Position numbers and translations under genes: made by a program. The notes below the pieces were generated by a model that saw only the letters and a program-made list of their open reading frames with translations, was not told where the DNA came from and made no database searches. From Oscillospiraceae bacterium (GTDB lineage Bacteria; Bacillota; Clostridia; Oscillospirales; CAG-272), in contig SVRQ01000007.1 in NCBI GenBank assembly GCA_015064725.1, positions 19,460 to 83,459 of the forward strand: 64,000 bases of DNA, given 5' to 3'. Of this stretch, positions 52,825 through 61,110 are shown piece by piece (positions within the stretch are counted from its first letter, which is position 1; each line of letters begins with the position of its first letter).

Positions 52825-53478
52825 TTATTTTTGCTTTTCTTTTCGTAAAATAAGCGTAACGCAAATGCATATGAGGAAATAGAACAGAAAAGTAAAAAAT
52901 ATGATGTTTACGGGAAATATACCGAAGCTTATAAGGCTTGCCAAAACGAGGGATGGTGTAAAGGCGAAGAACCAGACTGATATGCGGTAGTATCTTCTTC
53001 TGTGTATTCTTGCGTTTGGCTCATGCTTATAATGGCGGTAAACAAGCTCGAATATAAGGATATTCACTGCGTGAAAAACGCACGATACCGACCACAGCAC
53101 GATAGCAAACAAAATGGAAACACTGAAAAGTATAACGGGAAGGCTGTTTAAAACTTGCAAGGCGTGGCAAACGATAAGCACGATGGAAACGATAAAAAGT
53201 ATATCGTATTTCGGTTTTGGGCGCACAGCGCAGGGAGCTGAGTCTTCTCTTTCAGAGGTGCTTTGTTGCTCTTTCAAGGAAAGATCATCCTTTAAAAGCT
53301 CGTCTATGCTTACGCCGAACAGCTTGCTCAGTTCTATCAAATTTTGCGCGGAGGGCTCTGCGGTGCCCATTTCCCAACGGGAGATTGCTTGGCGTGAAAC
53401 GCCGAGCTTTTCGGCAAGCTCATCCTGCGAAAGACCGTTGCTTTTTCTGAGAGAATAAAGCTTTTCGTGAAATTTCAT
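52825..53478 (-). CDS. XRE regulator with membrane-spanning C-terminus
   Basis: A 217-residue protein. N-terminal helix-turn-helix 'LRKSNGLSQDELAEKLGVSR' followed by QAISRWEMGTAEPSAQNL, a charged linker, then four hydrophobic helices (about 93-115, 119-142, 173-190, 193-212). Same architecture as the regulator at 45038 but with a proper ribosome site (AAAGGAG) at ATG 53478. An upstream frame extension to 53541 lacks such a site. Target unknown. Confidence 0.88.
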   Translation of the reverse strand: MKFHEKLYSLRKSNGLSQDELAEKLGVSRQAISRWEMGTAEPSAQNLIELSKLFGVSIDELLKDDLSLKEQQSTSEREDSAPCAVRPKPKYDILFIVSIVLIVCHALQVLNSLPVILFSVSILFAIVLWSVSCVFHAVNILIFELVYRHYKHEPNARIHRRRYYRISVWFFAFTPSLVLASLISFGIFPVNIIFFTFLFYFLICICVTLILRKEKQK

Positions 53479-53590
53479 AATAGTTCTCCTTTCGTTTCTT
53501 GATCGGATTTTATCATAATAAACACGAAAAATCAACAACAAAAGCTTTACAATTTGCGCAACAAAACTTTACATTGTATATAAACAAAAC

Positions 53591-53615
53591 AAAAAAGCGC
53601 ATTATGCGCTTTTTT
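53591..53615. terminator. Terminator of the flavodoxin-containing operon
   Basis: A 10 bp stem (AAAAAAGCGC with GCGCTTTTTT, five-base loop), T run on both strands. It follows the stop of the gene at 53626. Confidence 0.85.
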
Positions 53616-53625
53616 GATATGTAAT

Positions 53626-54135
53626 TCAACTGTTTTTTGCAAATTCGATAACGGGCTCGAGATTTTTCTCGCTTACAAAGCTTGCACCCTTGCTCATCAT
53701 AAGAAGGAGCTTTTCGTCCTCTTCCGTGCGCGTTTCTTTTGCCATAATATCTTTTGTAAGGTGCTTTACCATTATCTTCATCATAAATTTATTCATACCG
53801 CGAAGCTTTTTCATATCAAAGCCGCCCTGAAGCGTAAAGACTTTTATGCCATCGGGTATTTTATTGTTTTTGCGGACGGAGTCGAGCTGAGAACCGCATT
53901 CACCCATACAAACGCCGCATACGGCATTTATACGGAATTTTTTTGCGGCTTTGACGTATCCGTTGACAAAGCTTGCGCGAAGCCATCCGAGATAGATCAC
54001 CTCCGAGCCGTAGGGAAGCGATTTCAGCGCACTTTCAAGGTTATAGAGGGGAAGCGTTGTTTTTTCTGCGAGTATGCGTGCATATTCTTTGGTGAAACCT
54101 GTATTTGACGTATAAACAATAGCTTGTGCTTTCAT
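53626..54135 (-). CDS. Flavodoxin-like domain protein
   Basis: A 169-residue protein. The FMN phosphate loop pattern is VYTSNTGFTKEYA at residues 7-19 and the second strand is EVIYLGWLRASFVNG. Similar stand-alone proteins bind FMN and serve in electron transfer or as quinone-type reductases. Cysteines in VCGVCMGECG (near 73-81) are noteworthy for an electron carrier. It is the last gene of an operon with a GNAT acetyltransferase and an alpha/beta hydrolase, 10 bases behind the former. Confidence 0.85.
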   Translation of the reverse strand: MKAQAIVYTSNTGFTKEYARILAEKTTLPLYNLESALKSLPYGSEVIYLGWLRASFVNGYVKAAKKFRINAVCGVCMGECGSQLDSVRKNNKIPDGIKVFTLQGGFDMKKLRGMNKFMMKIMVKHLTKDIMAKETRTEEDEKLLLMMSKGASFVSEKNLEPVIEFAKNS

Positions 54136-54145
54136 AATTTACCTC

Positions 54146-54643
54146 TCAGACTCTTAATTCAAAATTGACTATGTTAAGATATTTTCCGAATTTTATACCG
54201 ACGTCGTGCATAGTTCCGCAATATGTAAACCCGAATTTTTCGTGAAGATAAACGCTTGCGCCGTTTCCTTCCGTAATTACCGATATGACCGTGTGCGTGT
54301 TATCATCCTCTCGCGCAAGGCGCAGTATCTCTTCCATAAGTGCGCTTGCAATGCCTTTGCCCCTGAACCTTTCGGCAACGTAAACGGAAAGCTCCACTGT
54401 GCTTTTGTACGCTTCTTTTTCTCGGTAAGGGGAAAGGGAAGCGTATCCGGCGACCTCGCCGCCGTATTCTGCGGTGATAAGCGGATGGTTGCCGACGTTG
54501 TGCTCGAAAAACCAAATGCGTCGTTCTTCGATCGTTTTGGGGTTGAGGTCAAAAGTAGCTGTGCTGTAAAGCACCTCGTTGTTGTATATTTCCAAAAGTG
54601 CGGGAAGATCGCGTTCTTCGGACCTGCGTACCGTTATATTCAT
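54146..54643 (-). CDS. GNAT family N-acetyltransferase (phosphinothricin/methionine-sulfoximine acetyltransferase type)
   Basis: A 165-residue acetyltransferase. It starts TVRRSEERDLPALLEIYNNEV, then STATFDLNPKTIEERRIWF and the acetyl-CoA loop RFRGKGIASALM near 93-104, with EKFGFTYCGTMHDVGIKFGK at the end (first 20 given). This pattern fits the pat/YwnH group that acetylates glutamate-like toxins or amino-acid analogues. ATGA overlap with the upstream hydrolase gene shows coupling. Confidence 0.9.
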   Translation of the reverse strand: MNITVRRSEERDLPALLEIYNNEVLYSTATFDLNPKTIEERRIWFFEHNVGNHPLITAEYGGEVAGYASLSPYREKEAYKSTVELSVYVAERFRGKGIASALMEEILRLAREDDNTHTVISVITEGNGASVYLHEKFGFTYCGTMHDVGIKFGKYLNIVNFELRV

Positions 54644-55320
54644 TTTTCCAAAAAAGCCGCAACTCTGCGGTTGAACGCCTCTGGGTTTTTATTTGCGATA
54701 AAGTGATCTCCCGCTATTACGGCAAGCTCCGAATTCGGCAGATTTTCGTGGATAAGGCGCGTGTGGCTGTCCTTTATCATATCGTGCGTGCCAACTATAA
54801 CGAGCGTGGGGTTTTTTATGGCGCGAAGCTCCTCCGGTGCGATATTCGGATCATTTACCATAAGACCGAGCATTTCTGCGTTTTTTCTTGCTTTATCGCT
54901 TTTGCCGGCGAAAAGCGATGCGAATCTGTAGCCGAGCGTTATAGGCATCTGAACGGAAGCTTTTACGCCTGCGGGGAAAAGATTTGCCCCGTTCAGAATA
55001 AGCTTATCTGCCATTTCAGGGTATTTGAGAACGAAGCGCAAAGCAATGTTTGCACCGTCGGAAAAGCCGAGGATGTGGGCTTTTTTTATATTTTTTTCAT
55101 CCATAAAATCGTGCAGATCCTCCGAAAAGCGGCGGATCGTGAAAGAGCATTTTCCGCGGGGGGACGCACCGTGACCGCGTGTATCGAGGGCGATGACTCT
55201 GTATTTTTCCGAAAAATACTCTATCTGGGCACAAAAATATTCAGAGCTTTCTCCGTTTCCGTGGAGAAGGATGAGGGGTTCGCCCTCGCCTTTTTCGATG
55301 TAATTCAGCTGAATATCCAT
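54640..55320 (-). CDS. Alpha/beta-fold hydrolase
   Basis: A 226-residue protein. Oxyanion region LLHGNGESSEYF, nucleophile Ser87 in GFSDGAN, acid in VIVGTHDMI near 180, and His in AGDHFIANK near 205. The triad is complete. A small cytoplasmic esterase or lactonase of unknown substrate. It heads the operon with the GNAT and flavodoxin-like genes. Confidence 0.9.
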   Translation of the reverse strand: MDIQLNYIEKGEGEPLILLHGNGESSEYFCAQIEYFSEKYRVIALDTRGHGASPRGKCSFTIRRFSEDLHDFMDEKNIKKAHILGFSDGANIALRFVLKYPEMADKLILNGANLFPAGVKASVQMPITLGYRFASLFAGKSDKARKNAEMLGLMVNDPNIAPEELRAIKNPTLVIVGTHDMIKDSHTRLIHENLPNSELAVIAGDHFIANKNPEAFNRRVAAFLEK

Positions 55321-55432
55321 ATTTTGCGCCCTTTCGGTTATTTATGTAAAATTATATATATAAACATAATATCATAAATTTTCATATATGTCGAGATGAT
55401 TTTGTAAATTTTAACTGTTTTTTTGAAAAACG

Positions 55433-55466
55433 CTAAAAAGAAGAAGCGCGTCCATAGACGCGCTTC
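55433..55466 (-). terminator. Terminator of the DUF554 gene
   Basis: A 10 bp GC-rich stem GAAGCGCGTC/GACGCGCTTC with a CATA loop (55443-55466), followed on the minus strand by TTCTTTTT. Confidence 0.85.
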
Positions 55467-55467
55467 A

Positions 55468-56157
55468 TTACATAAAAAGACAAAGGAGGATGGGGAAGAA
55501 GATCGCGGGGATGTAGTCCATAAGCTTGAGCTTTGTTATGCCCAGCATATTGAGCGCGATGCCAACGATGAGCAGTGAGCCTACGGCTGTCATTTCGCTT
55601 ATCATATAGGGGCTGAGGACCTCTCCGAGCGCATAGGAGATGAGCGTGATAGAGCCTTGGTAGAGGAAGAGCGCGGGCGCGGAAAGGAATACGCCGGGAC
55701 CCATCGTTGCGGCATATATCACGGAGCTGACGCCGTCGAGCGTGGACTTTGCGAAAAGGATGCTGTTGTCGCCGTTGATGCCGGACTGTATAGAGCCCGT
55801 TACCGCCATCGCGCCGACACAGAAGAGAAGAAAGCTTTGCACGAAAGCAGCACCGAAGGTGGAGCCTTCACCGCCCTTTTTTGAAAATTTCTTTTCAAGC
55901 TTCTCTCCGAGGCGGTGTATCTTTCCGTCCAGGTCAAGAAGCGTACCGACTACTGCACCAAGCACCATTGAAAGTATCATAACGAGAGGATTAGTGCATT
56001 TGAGCGAACCCTCTATGCCTATATACAGCACACAGAGTGCAACGCCGAGCACGACCGCGTCGCCAAGCTTTTTCGGCATTATTTTTTTAAAGAGCAGGCC
56101 GATGACCGTACCTGCCAAAACCGTTATTACGTTTACTATCGTACCGAGTCCTATCAT
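55468..56157 (-). CDS. DUF554 family membrane protein
   Basis: A 229-residue protein with about seven helices, of the DUF554 (YdfK-like) family. It begins MIGLGTIVNVITVLAGTVIG and has LGAVVGTLLDLDGKIHRLGE and FCVGAMAVTGSIQSGINGD, both diagnostic. Function is unproven; the fold suggests a transport protein. The start at 56157 follows AAGAGGTG; upstream codons to 56238 lack a ribosome site. Confidence 0.92.
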   Translation of the reverse strand: MIGLGTIVNVITVLAGTVIGLLFKKIMPKKLGDAVVLGVALCVLYIGIEGSLKCTNPLVMILSMVLGAVVGTLLDLDGKIHRLGEKLEKKFSKKGGEGSTFGAAFVQSFLLFCVGAMAVTGSIQSGINGDNSILFAKSTLDGVSSVIYAATMGPGVFLSAPALFLYQGSITLISYALGEVLSPYMISEMTAVGSLLIVGIALNMLGITKLKLMDYIPAIFFPILLCLFM

Positions 56158-56262
56158 AAAATCACCTCTTATAAAAACCGAGATTATTTTAGCACTTGAC
56201 GGCGAAAAAATCAATATAAATATGAATAAATCGTGCATTTTTATTCAAGATAAAGATTTGCG

Positions 56263-56291
56263 TTGACATACGTTATAAAAAAAGATAAAAT
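56263..56291 (+). promoter_or_regulatory. Promoter of the nucleoside-salvage operon
   Basis: TTGACA (56263-56268), 17-base spacer, TAAAAT (56286-56291), 34 bases before deoC. No operator palindrome is obvious. Confidence 0.8.
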
Positions 56292-56325
56292 TATAATATA
56301 AATAAATATAACGGAGGCAATAATT

Positions 56326-57024
56326 ATGTCTGAAATTACTGTAAAAGAAATACTTTCAAAAACAGACCACACTCTTCTTTCGCAAGGAGCAACGTGGGAT
56401 CAGATAAAAGCAATATGCGATGACGGTATAAAATACGGCACGGCATCCGTCTGCATCCCGCCGAGCTTCGTGAAAAAGGCGGCGAAATACGCTGAGGGAA
56501 AGATTAAAATATGTACCGTAATAGGTTTTCCCAACGGTTATAACACAACGGCTGTAAAATGCTTTGAAACGGAAGATGCTGTAGCAAACGGTGCTGACGA
56601 GATCGATATGGTCATCAATATCGGTATGGTAAAGGAAAAGAAGTACGGTGAGGTACTTTCCGAGATAAATGCCGTCAAAAAATCTTGTAAGGGCAAGCTC
56701 CTTAAAGTTATCATAGAAACCTGCCTTCTTACGGAAGAAGAAAAGATAATGCTTTCCGAAATAGTTTCTATGTCCCGTGCGGATTACATCAAGACCTCTA
56801 CGGGATTTTCTACGGGCGGAGCTACCAAAGAAGACGTGCAGCTTTTCTCAAAATACACAAACAGAGATACAAAGATAAAAGCGGCGGGCGGTATTGCTTC
56901 TCTTGATGATGCACGCGAATTTATAAAACTCGGTGCCGACAGACTCGGCACAAGCAGAATAGTAAAAACAGTAAAACAGACGGAGGAAAATGAAAATGGC
57001 GAAATATCCGACACCTCATATTGA
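56326..57024 (+). CDS. deoC: Deoxyribose-phosphate aldolase
   Basis: A 232-residue class I aldolase splitting deoxyribose-5-phosphate into acetaldehyde and glyceraldehyde-3-phosphate. The Schiff-base Lys156 is in [12 protein letters not shown]; other landmarks are [18 protein letters not shown] and [10 protein letters not shown]. First gene of the operon deoC-deoD-deoB-cdd-pdp. ACGGAGG precedes the ATG. Its last ~10 codons overlap the start of deoD. Confidence 0.96.
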   Translation: MSEITVKEILSKTDHTLLSQGATWDQIKAICDDGIKYGTASVCIPPSFVKKAAKYAEGKIKICTVIGFPNGYNTTAVKCFETEDAVANGADEIDMVINIGMVKEKKYGEVLSEINAVKKSCKGKLLKVIIETCLLTEEEKIMLSEIVSMSRADYIKTSTGFSTGGATKEDVQLFSKYTNRDTKIKAAGGIASLDDAREFIKLGADRLGTSRIVKTVKQTEENENGEISDTSY

Positions 57025-57724
57025 TGCAACACCCGAAGATTTCGGAAAGACCGTGCTTATGCCGGGCGACCCCAAGCGTTCGGAGTTTATTGCGAAAAGT
57101 TTTTTTGAAAATGCACGCCCTGTAAACGATATACGCGGTGTAAAGGGTTACACGGGATTTTACAAGGGCGAGAAAGTAAGCGTTATGGCAAGCGGTATGG
57201 GCATACCGTCTATCGGCATTTACAGCTATGAGCTTTATAACTTTTTTGACGTTGACAATATCATAAGAATAGGCTCGGCGGGAACTATTCGTAAGGACGT
57301 TAATATACGCGACCTTGCTTTTGCTATGACGGCTTCTACAAACTCTGCTTTCGGAGCTCAATACGGGCTTCCCGGTACTTACGCGCCCTGTGCTGACTAC
57401 ACTCTCCTTTCCACAGCTGTGGAAGAAGCGAAAAAGCTTGGTGCGACGTATCACGTAGGCAATATGCTTTCCGCCGATACTTATTATGACGATGACCCGC
57501 ACTGCCTTGACAAATGGGCGAAGATGGGCATCCTCGCGGTGGAAATGGAGGCGGCAGGTCTTTATATGACGGCAGCCCGTGCGGGAAAGCGCGCTCTTGC
57601 TGTTTGCACGATCTCCAACAGTATCCTCACGGGAGAGGAAATGCCGCCCGAGGATCGGGAGACCACATTTACACAGATGATAGAAACGGCGCTCAACACA
57701 GCCGTTGCAATGAACAAAAAATAA
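56996..57724 (+). CDS. deoD: Purine-nucleoside phosphorylase, DeoD type
   Basis: A 242-residue hexameric-type PNP converting purine (deoxy)nucleosides and phosphate into base and pentose-1-phosphate. Signature [20 protein letters not shown] at the N-terminus, '[14 protein letters not shown]', and [13 protein letters not shown] for substrate recognition. ATG at 56996 is preferred: GGAGG at 56982-56986 is 9 bases away, but only 3 from the ATG at 56990. The gene overlaps deoC by 29 bases. Confidence 0.96.
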   Translation: MAKYPTPHIDATPEDFGKTVLMPGDPKRSEFIAKSFFENARPVNDIRGVKGYTGFYKGEKVSVMASGMGIPSIGIYSYELYNFFDVDNIIRIGSAGTIRKDVNIRDLAFAMTASTNSAFGAQYGLPGTYAPCADYTLLSTAVEEAKKLGATYHVGNMLSADTYYDDDPHCLDKWAKMGILAVEMEAAGLYMTAARAGKRALAVCTISNSILTGEEMPPEDRETTFTQMIETALNTAVAMNKK

Positions 57725-57776
57725 ATTTACAGAAGGAGGCACGGTTTTGTGACTCCTATATAAAATGAGGTGCATT

Positions 57777-58943
57777 ATGAAAAGAGTATTTCTTATTGTA
57801 CTTGACAGCGTAGGCATAGGAGCGCTTCCCGATGCGGCAAAATTCGGGGACGCGGGCGCGGACACTATGGGGCATATTTCAAGATCCGAAAAATTTTCCG
57901 TACCCAATCTTCGCGCGCTCGGCTTGGGAAACATAGATGGGCTTTCTTACCTTGGCACGGAAGAGGAGCCAAAGGCTTCTTACGGAAAGTGCGCGGAGCT
58001 GTCACAAGGAAAGGATACGACCATCGGTCATTGGGAAATAGCGGGAATTATTTCCGAAAAGCCGCTTCCCACGTATCCCGACGGTTTTCCGGCGGAGGTT
58101 ATAGAGGCATTTGAAAAGGCAACGGGCAGAAAAACTCTTTGCAACAAGCCGTATTCGGGGACGGAGGTCATAAAAGACTTCGGCGAAGAGCATCTTCGCA
58201 CGGGAGCACTTATCGTTTATACCTCCGCGGACAGCGTTTTTCAAATAGCGGCACACGAGGATATAGTTTCCACGGAAACACTTTACGAATACTGCCGTAT
58301 TGCACGCAAAATACTTTGCGGAAAACACAGTGTGGGCAGAGTTATAGCACGCCCGTTTAAAGGAAAAGAAGGAAATTTTACAAGAACCGCAAACAGACGG
58401 GATTTTTCTCTTGAGCCTTACGGCACGACGATGCTTGATATCCTTAAAGAAAACGATTTCGACGTTATAGGTGTCGGTAAGATAAGCGATATTTTTGCGG
58501 GGAAGGGGATTACGCGCGCGGTATTATCTCACGGAAACGCGGAATGTATGGAAGCATCGTCGGCTCTTTCCAAAGAGAATTTTAACGGACTTTGCTTTAT
58601 AAACCTTGTGGATTTTGATATGAAATACGGTCATCGAAACGATGCGGACGGTTATGCTGCCGCGCTTTCGGAGTTTGATGCGTGGCTTCCTTCCTTTATG
58701 GAAGATCTGAGAGATGAGGATATACTTATAATAACCGCCGACCACGGCTGCGATCCCGGGGACGTTAGCACGGACCACACGCGCGAATATACGCCGCTTC
58801 TTGTATGGGGCAAAAATATTCGCTCGATAAGCCTTGGCGTAAGGAACAGCTTTGCGGATATAGCCGCAACGATTCTTGATTGTTTCGGATTGGAAAAAAA
58901 TAATATTTCGGGCGAAAGCTTTTATTCGCAGATAAGGGGGTAA
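57777..58943 (+). CDS. deoB: Phosphopentomutase
   Basis: A 388-residue alkaline-phosphatase-fold enzyme interconverting (deoxy)ribose-1- and -5-phosphate, the step linking the phosphorylases to DeoC. Metal and nucleophile motifs are IVLDSVGIGALPDA and GADTMGH near the N-terminus, then TTIGHWEIAG, and ITADHGCDPGDVSTDHTREY (last metal site). GAGG gives ATG at 57777. Confidence 0.96.
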   Translation: MKRVFLIVLDSVGIGALPDAAKFGDAGADTMGHISRSEKFSVPNLRALGLGNIDGLSYLGTEEEPKASYGKCAELSQGKDTTIGHWEIAGIISEKPLPTYPDGFPAEVIEAFEKATGRKTLCNKPYSGTEVIKDFGEEHLRTGALIVYTSADSVFQIAAHEDIVSTETLYEYCRIARKILCGKHSVGRVIARPFKGKEGNFTRTANRRDFSLEPYGTTMLDILKENDFDVIGVGKISDIFAGKGITRAVLSHGNAECMEASSALSKENFNGLCFINLVDFDMKYGHRNDADGYAAALSEFDAWLPSFMEDLRDEDILIITADHGCDPGDVSTDHTREYTPLLVWGKNIRSISLGVRNSFADIAATILDCFGLEKNNISGESFYSQIRG

Positions 58944-58945
58944 AA

Positions 58946-59350
58946 ATGACTGACAGAGAGCTTGTAGATATAGCGCTTATTGCTATGAAAAGCGCATATG
59001 CACCATACTCCCGTTGCCTTGTTGGGGCAGCGCTCCTTTGTGAGGACGGAAGTGTATTTGCCGGGTGCAATGTGGAGAACGCCTCCTTCGGCGCGACCAA
59101 CTGCGCAGAGCGCACGGCGGCTTTCAAAGCGGTGAGCGAAGGAAAGAAAAGATTTACCGCAGTTGCCGTTGTCGGCGGCAAGAACGGAAAGGTTATTGAA
59201 ACTTTTCCTCCTTGCGGAATCTGCCGACAGGTCTTATCCGAATTTGCCGCTAAAGATATGCGTGTTATACTTTTCGACGGCGAAAAAACTTATACACACA
59301 ATTTTTTTGATATGTTGCCGTTTTCGTTTACGATCGATAACGTGAAATGA
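58946..59350 (+). CDS. cdd: Cytidine deaminase
   Basis: A 134-residue zinc enzyme turning (deoxy)cytidine into (deoxy)uridine, which PdP can then split. Zinc ligands are Cys53 in NCAERTA (Glu55 is the proton shuttle) and Cys90/Cys93 in PPCGICRQ; substrate motif GCNVENASFG. Tetrameric short type. It starts 2 bases after deoB stops. Confidence 0.96.
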   Translation: MTDRELVDIALIAMKSAYAPYSRCLVGAALLCEDGSVFAGCNVENASFGATNCAERTAAFKAVSEGKKRFTAVAVVGGKNGKVIETFPPCGICRQVLSEFAAKDMRVILFDGEKTYTHNFFDMLPFSFTIDNVK

Positions 59351-59359
59351 GGTGGGAAC

Positions 59360-60661
59360 GTGCAGATGACAGAGCTTATTCGTAAAAAGCGCGGCGGAAA
59401 CGCGCTTTCACGCGAAGAAATAAAATATATGGTGGAAGGCTTTACTGCAGGGGATATACCGGATTACCAAATGTCGGCTTTCTGTATGGCTGTGATATTT
59501 AAAGGAATGACCGACGAGGAAACTGCTGCACTCACGGAAGAGATGGCACGTTCGGGGGAGATGCTCGATCTTTCGCGCTTTGGCTCTCTTTCTGTGGATA
59601 AGCACAGCACCGGCGGTGTAGGCGACAAGACCTCGCTTATCGTCGGTCCTATAGTTGCTTCCTCCGGCGGTATTTTTGCTAAGATGTCGGGCAGGGGACT
59701 TGGACATACAGGAGGTACTGTAGATAAGCTTGAATCTATTCCGGGATACAGAACCTCTCTTGAGAAGGACGAATTTTTCTCTCAAGCGCAGAGAACGGGA
59801 ATTGCGCTTATAGGTCAAACGGGAAATCTTACTCCTGCGGATAAAAAGCTTTACGCCTTGCGCGACGTAACGGATACGGTGGATTCCGTTCCGCTTATCG
59901 TGTCGAGCATTATGAGCAAAAAGATTGCGGCGGGTGCGAAAAATATCGTGCTTGACGTCAAGTGCGGAAGCGGTGCTTTTATGAAAGATATAGAAAGCGC
60001 GCGCACCTTGGCGCAAAAGATGGTTGACATCGGCAGAGCCTGCGGAAGGAATATGGCGGCGGTCATAAGCAATATGGACGTTCCTCTTGGATTTGCCGTT
60101 GGCAACGCGCTTGAAGTAAAAGAAGCTATAGCGGTCTTAAAAGGGGAAGATATTTCGGATCTCAGGCAGATATGCCTTGTCCTTTCTTCCGAGCTTATTG
60201 CTATGATACGGGAAATTTCCGCTGAAGAGGCTTACGCTGCCGCTGAAAATGCGCTTGATTCGGGCGCGGCGCTTGCAAAGATGAAAGAATGGATAAGTGC
60301 CCAGGGCGGTGACGTTTCGTTGATGGATAATACGGATAAATTCACGAAAGCAAGCATTGTTTATGAGCTTTGCTCTGAAAAAGACGGTTATATATCGCAT
60401 ATGGACGCAGAGCTTATCGGCAGGGCGGCGTGTGAGCTTGGCGCGGGAAGAAAAACAAAGGAAGACAAGATAGATTTTTCCGCAGGGATAGTTCTTTGCA
60501 AAAAAACGGGCGACTCTGTAAGAAAAGGAGATGTTCTTGCGGTATTCCATACGTCGGACGGAGAAAAGCTTGAAAATGCAAAGAGCGTTTTCCTGAGCTC
60601 GCTTGCTTTTTCTGCCGAAAAAGCGGAATGCGGAAACCTTATACTCGACGTACTGAAATAA
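59360..60661 (+). CDS. pdp: Pyrimidine-nucleoside phosphorylase
   Basis: A 433-residue enzyme phosphorolysing uridine, deoxyuridine and thymidine. Phosphate-binding signature KHSTGGVGDKTSLIVGPIVA, ISGRGLGHTGGTVDKLESIP region (here MSGRGLGHTGG), and a C-terminal biotinyl-like domain. Start is taken as GTG (59360), giving MQMTELIRKKRGG like other members; ATG at 59366 is the alternative. Last gene of the salvage operon. Confidence 0.94.
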   Translation: MQMTELIRKKRGGNALSREEIKYMVEGFTAGDIPDYQMSAFCMAVIFKGMTDEETAALTEEMARSGEMLDLSRFGSLSVDKHSTGGVGDKTSLIVGPIVASSGGIFAKMSGRGLGHTGGTVDKLESIPGYRTSLEKDEFFSQAQRTGIALIGQTGNLTPADKKLYALRDVTDTVDSVPLIVSSIMSKKIAAGAKNIVLDVKCGSGAFMKDIESARTLAQKMVDIGRACGRNMAAVISNMDVPLGFAVGNALEVKEAIAVLKGEDISDLRQICLVLSSELIAMIREISAEEAYAAAENALDSGAALAKMKEWISAQGGDVSLMDNTDKFTKASIVYELCSEKDGYISHMDAELIGRAACELGAGRKTKEDKIDFSAGIVLCKKTGDSVRKGDVLAVFHTSDGEKLENAKSVFLSSLAFSAEKAECGNLILDVLK

Positions 60662-60663
60662 AA

Positions 60664-60703
60664 TTTTTTCTCTCGCTTTATGAAAATAAAGCGAGAGAAA
60701 AAA
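60664..60703. other. Perfect 18 bp hairpin with terminal T and A runs
   Basis: TTTTTTCTCTCGCTTTAT pairs with ATAAAGCGAGAGAAAAAA around a GAAA tetraloop (60682-60685). It starts 2 bases after pdp. The T run lies before the stem rather than after it, so it is not a classical terminator. It may protect the 3' end of the deo mRNA or terminate by another route. Confidence 0.75.
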
Positions 60704-60714
60704 CAATATTCCTC

Positions 60715-60743
60715 TTGCAAAATTAAAAATGATGTGATATAAT
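60715..60743 (+). promoter_or_regulatory. Promoter of SRP RNA
   Basis: TTGCAA (60715-60720), 17-base spacer, TATAAT (60738-60743). Confidence 0.85.
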
Positions 60744-60779
60744 CTTACAGTAACCTATAAAGGTTGCGTTAAATAAGCG

Positions 60780-61050
60780 AGATATGAAATCAGGCCATAC
60801 CGGCCGGGGAACTAGCGGTGCCTTGTACCTGCAATCCGCTACAGCAGGGGTTATTTCCGATTATGAGGGGTGTGTTTGTGTGGACGAGCCGCGCACACTC
60901 CCTGTGATGACGGACGGGTCCCGCGCAACAGACGGTTGTGAACCATGTCAGGTGGGGAACCAAGCAGCATTAAGCAATTTAGTCTGTGTGCCGTGGGTCA
61001 GCCTGTCCCGAACGGGGAATGCGAACAGCGCACATAAATTCATTTCGAAT
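60780..61050 (+). ncRNA. ffs: Signal recognition particle RNA, large (Bacillus) type
   Basis: Scaffold of the signal recognition particle, with Alu and S domains. The 5' part has AACTAGCGGTGCCTTGTACC and TGCAATCCGCTACAGCAGGG, which match the Bacillus Alu domain. The S domain has GAACCATGTCAGGTGGGGAA followed by CCAAGCAGCATTAAGC, and GTGCCGTGGGTCAGCCTG on the return strand. The GGAA tetraloop is kept, but the closing pairs are swapped (UGG-GGAA-CCA rather than UCC-GGAA-GGA). Ends are approximate: AAGCGAG (60775-60781) pairs with CTCGCTT (61077-61083), so a longer precursor is likely. Location just before dnaX is conserved in Bacillota. Confidence 0.92.
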
Positions 61051-61110
61051 TTTTGGTGTATGGTCTGATTTTGTACCTCGCTTAAATTGTATTTTGAGGG
61101 AGGTAAGAGA

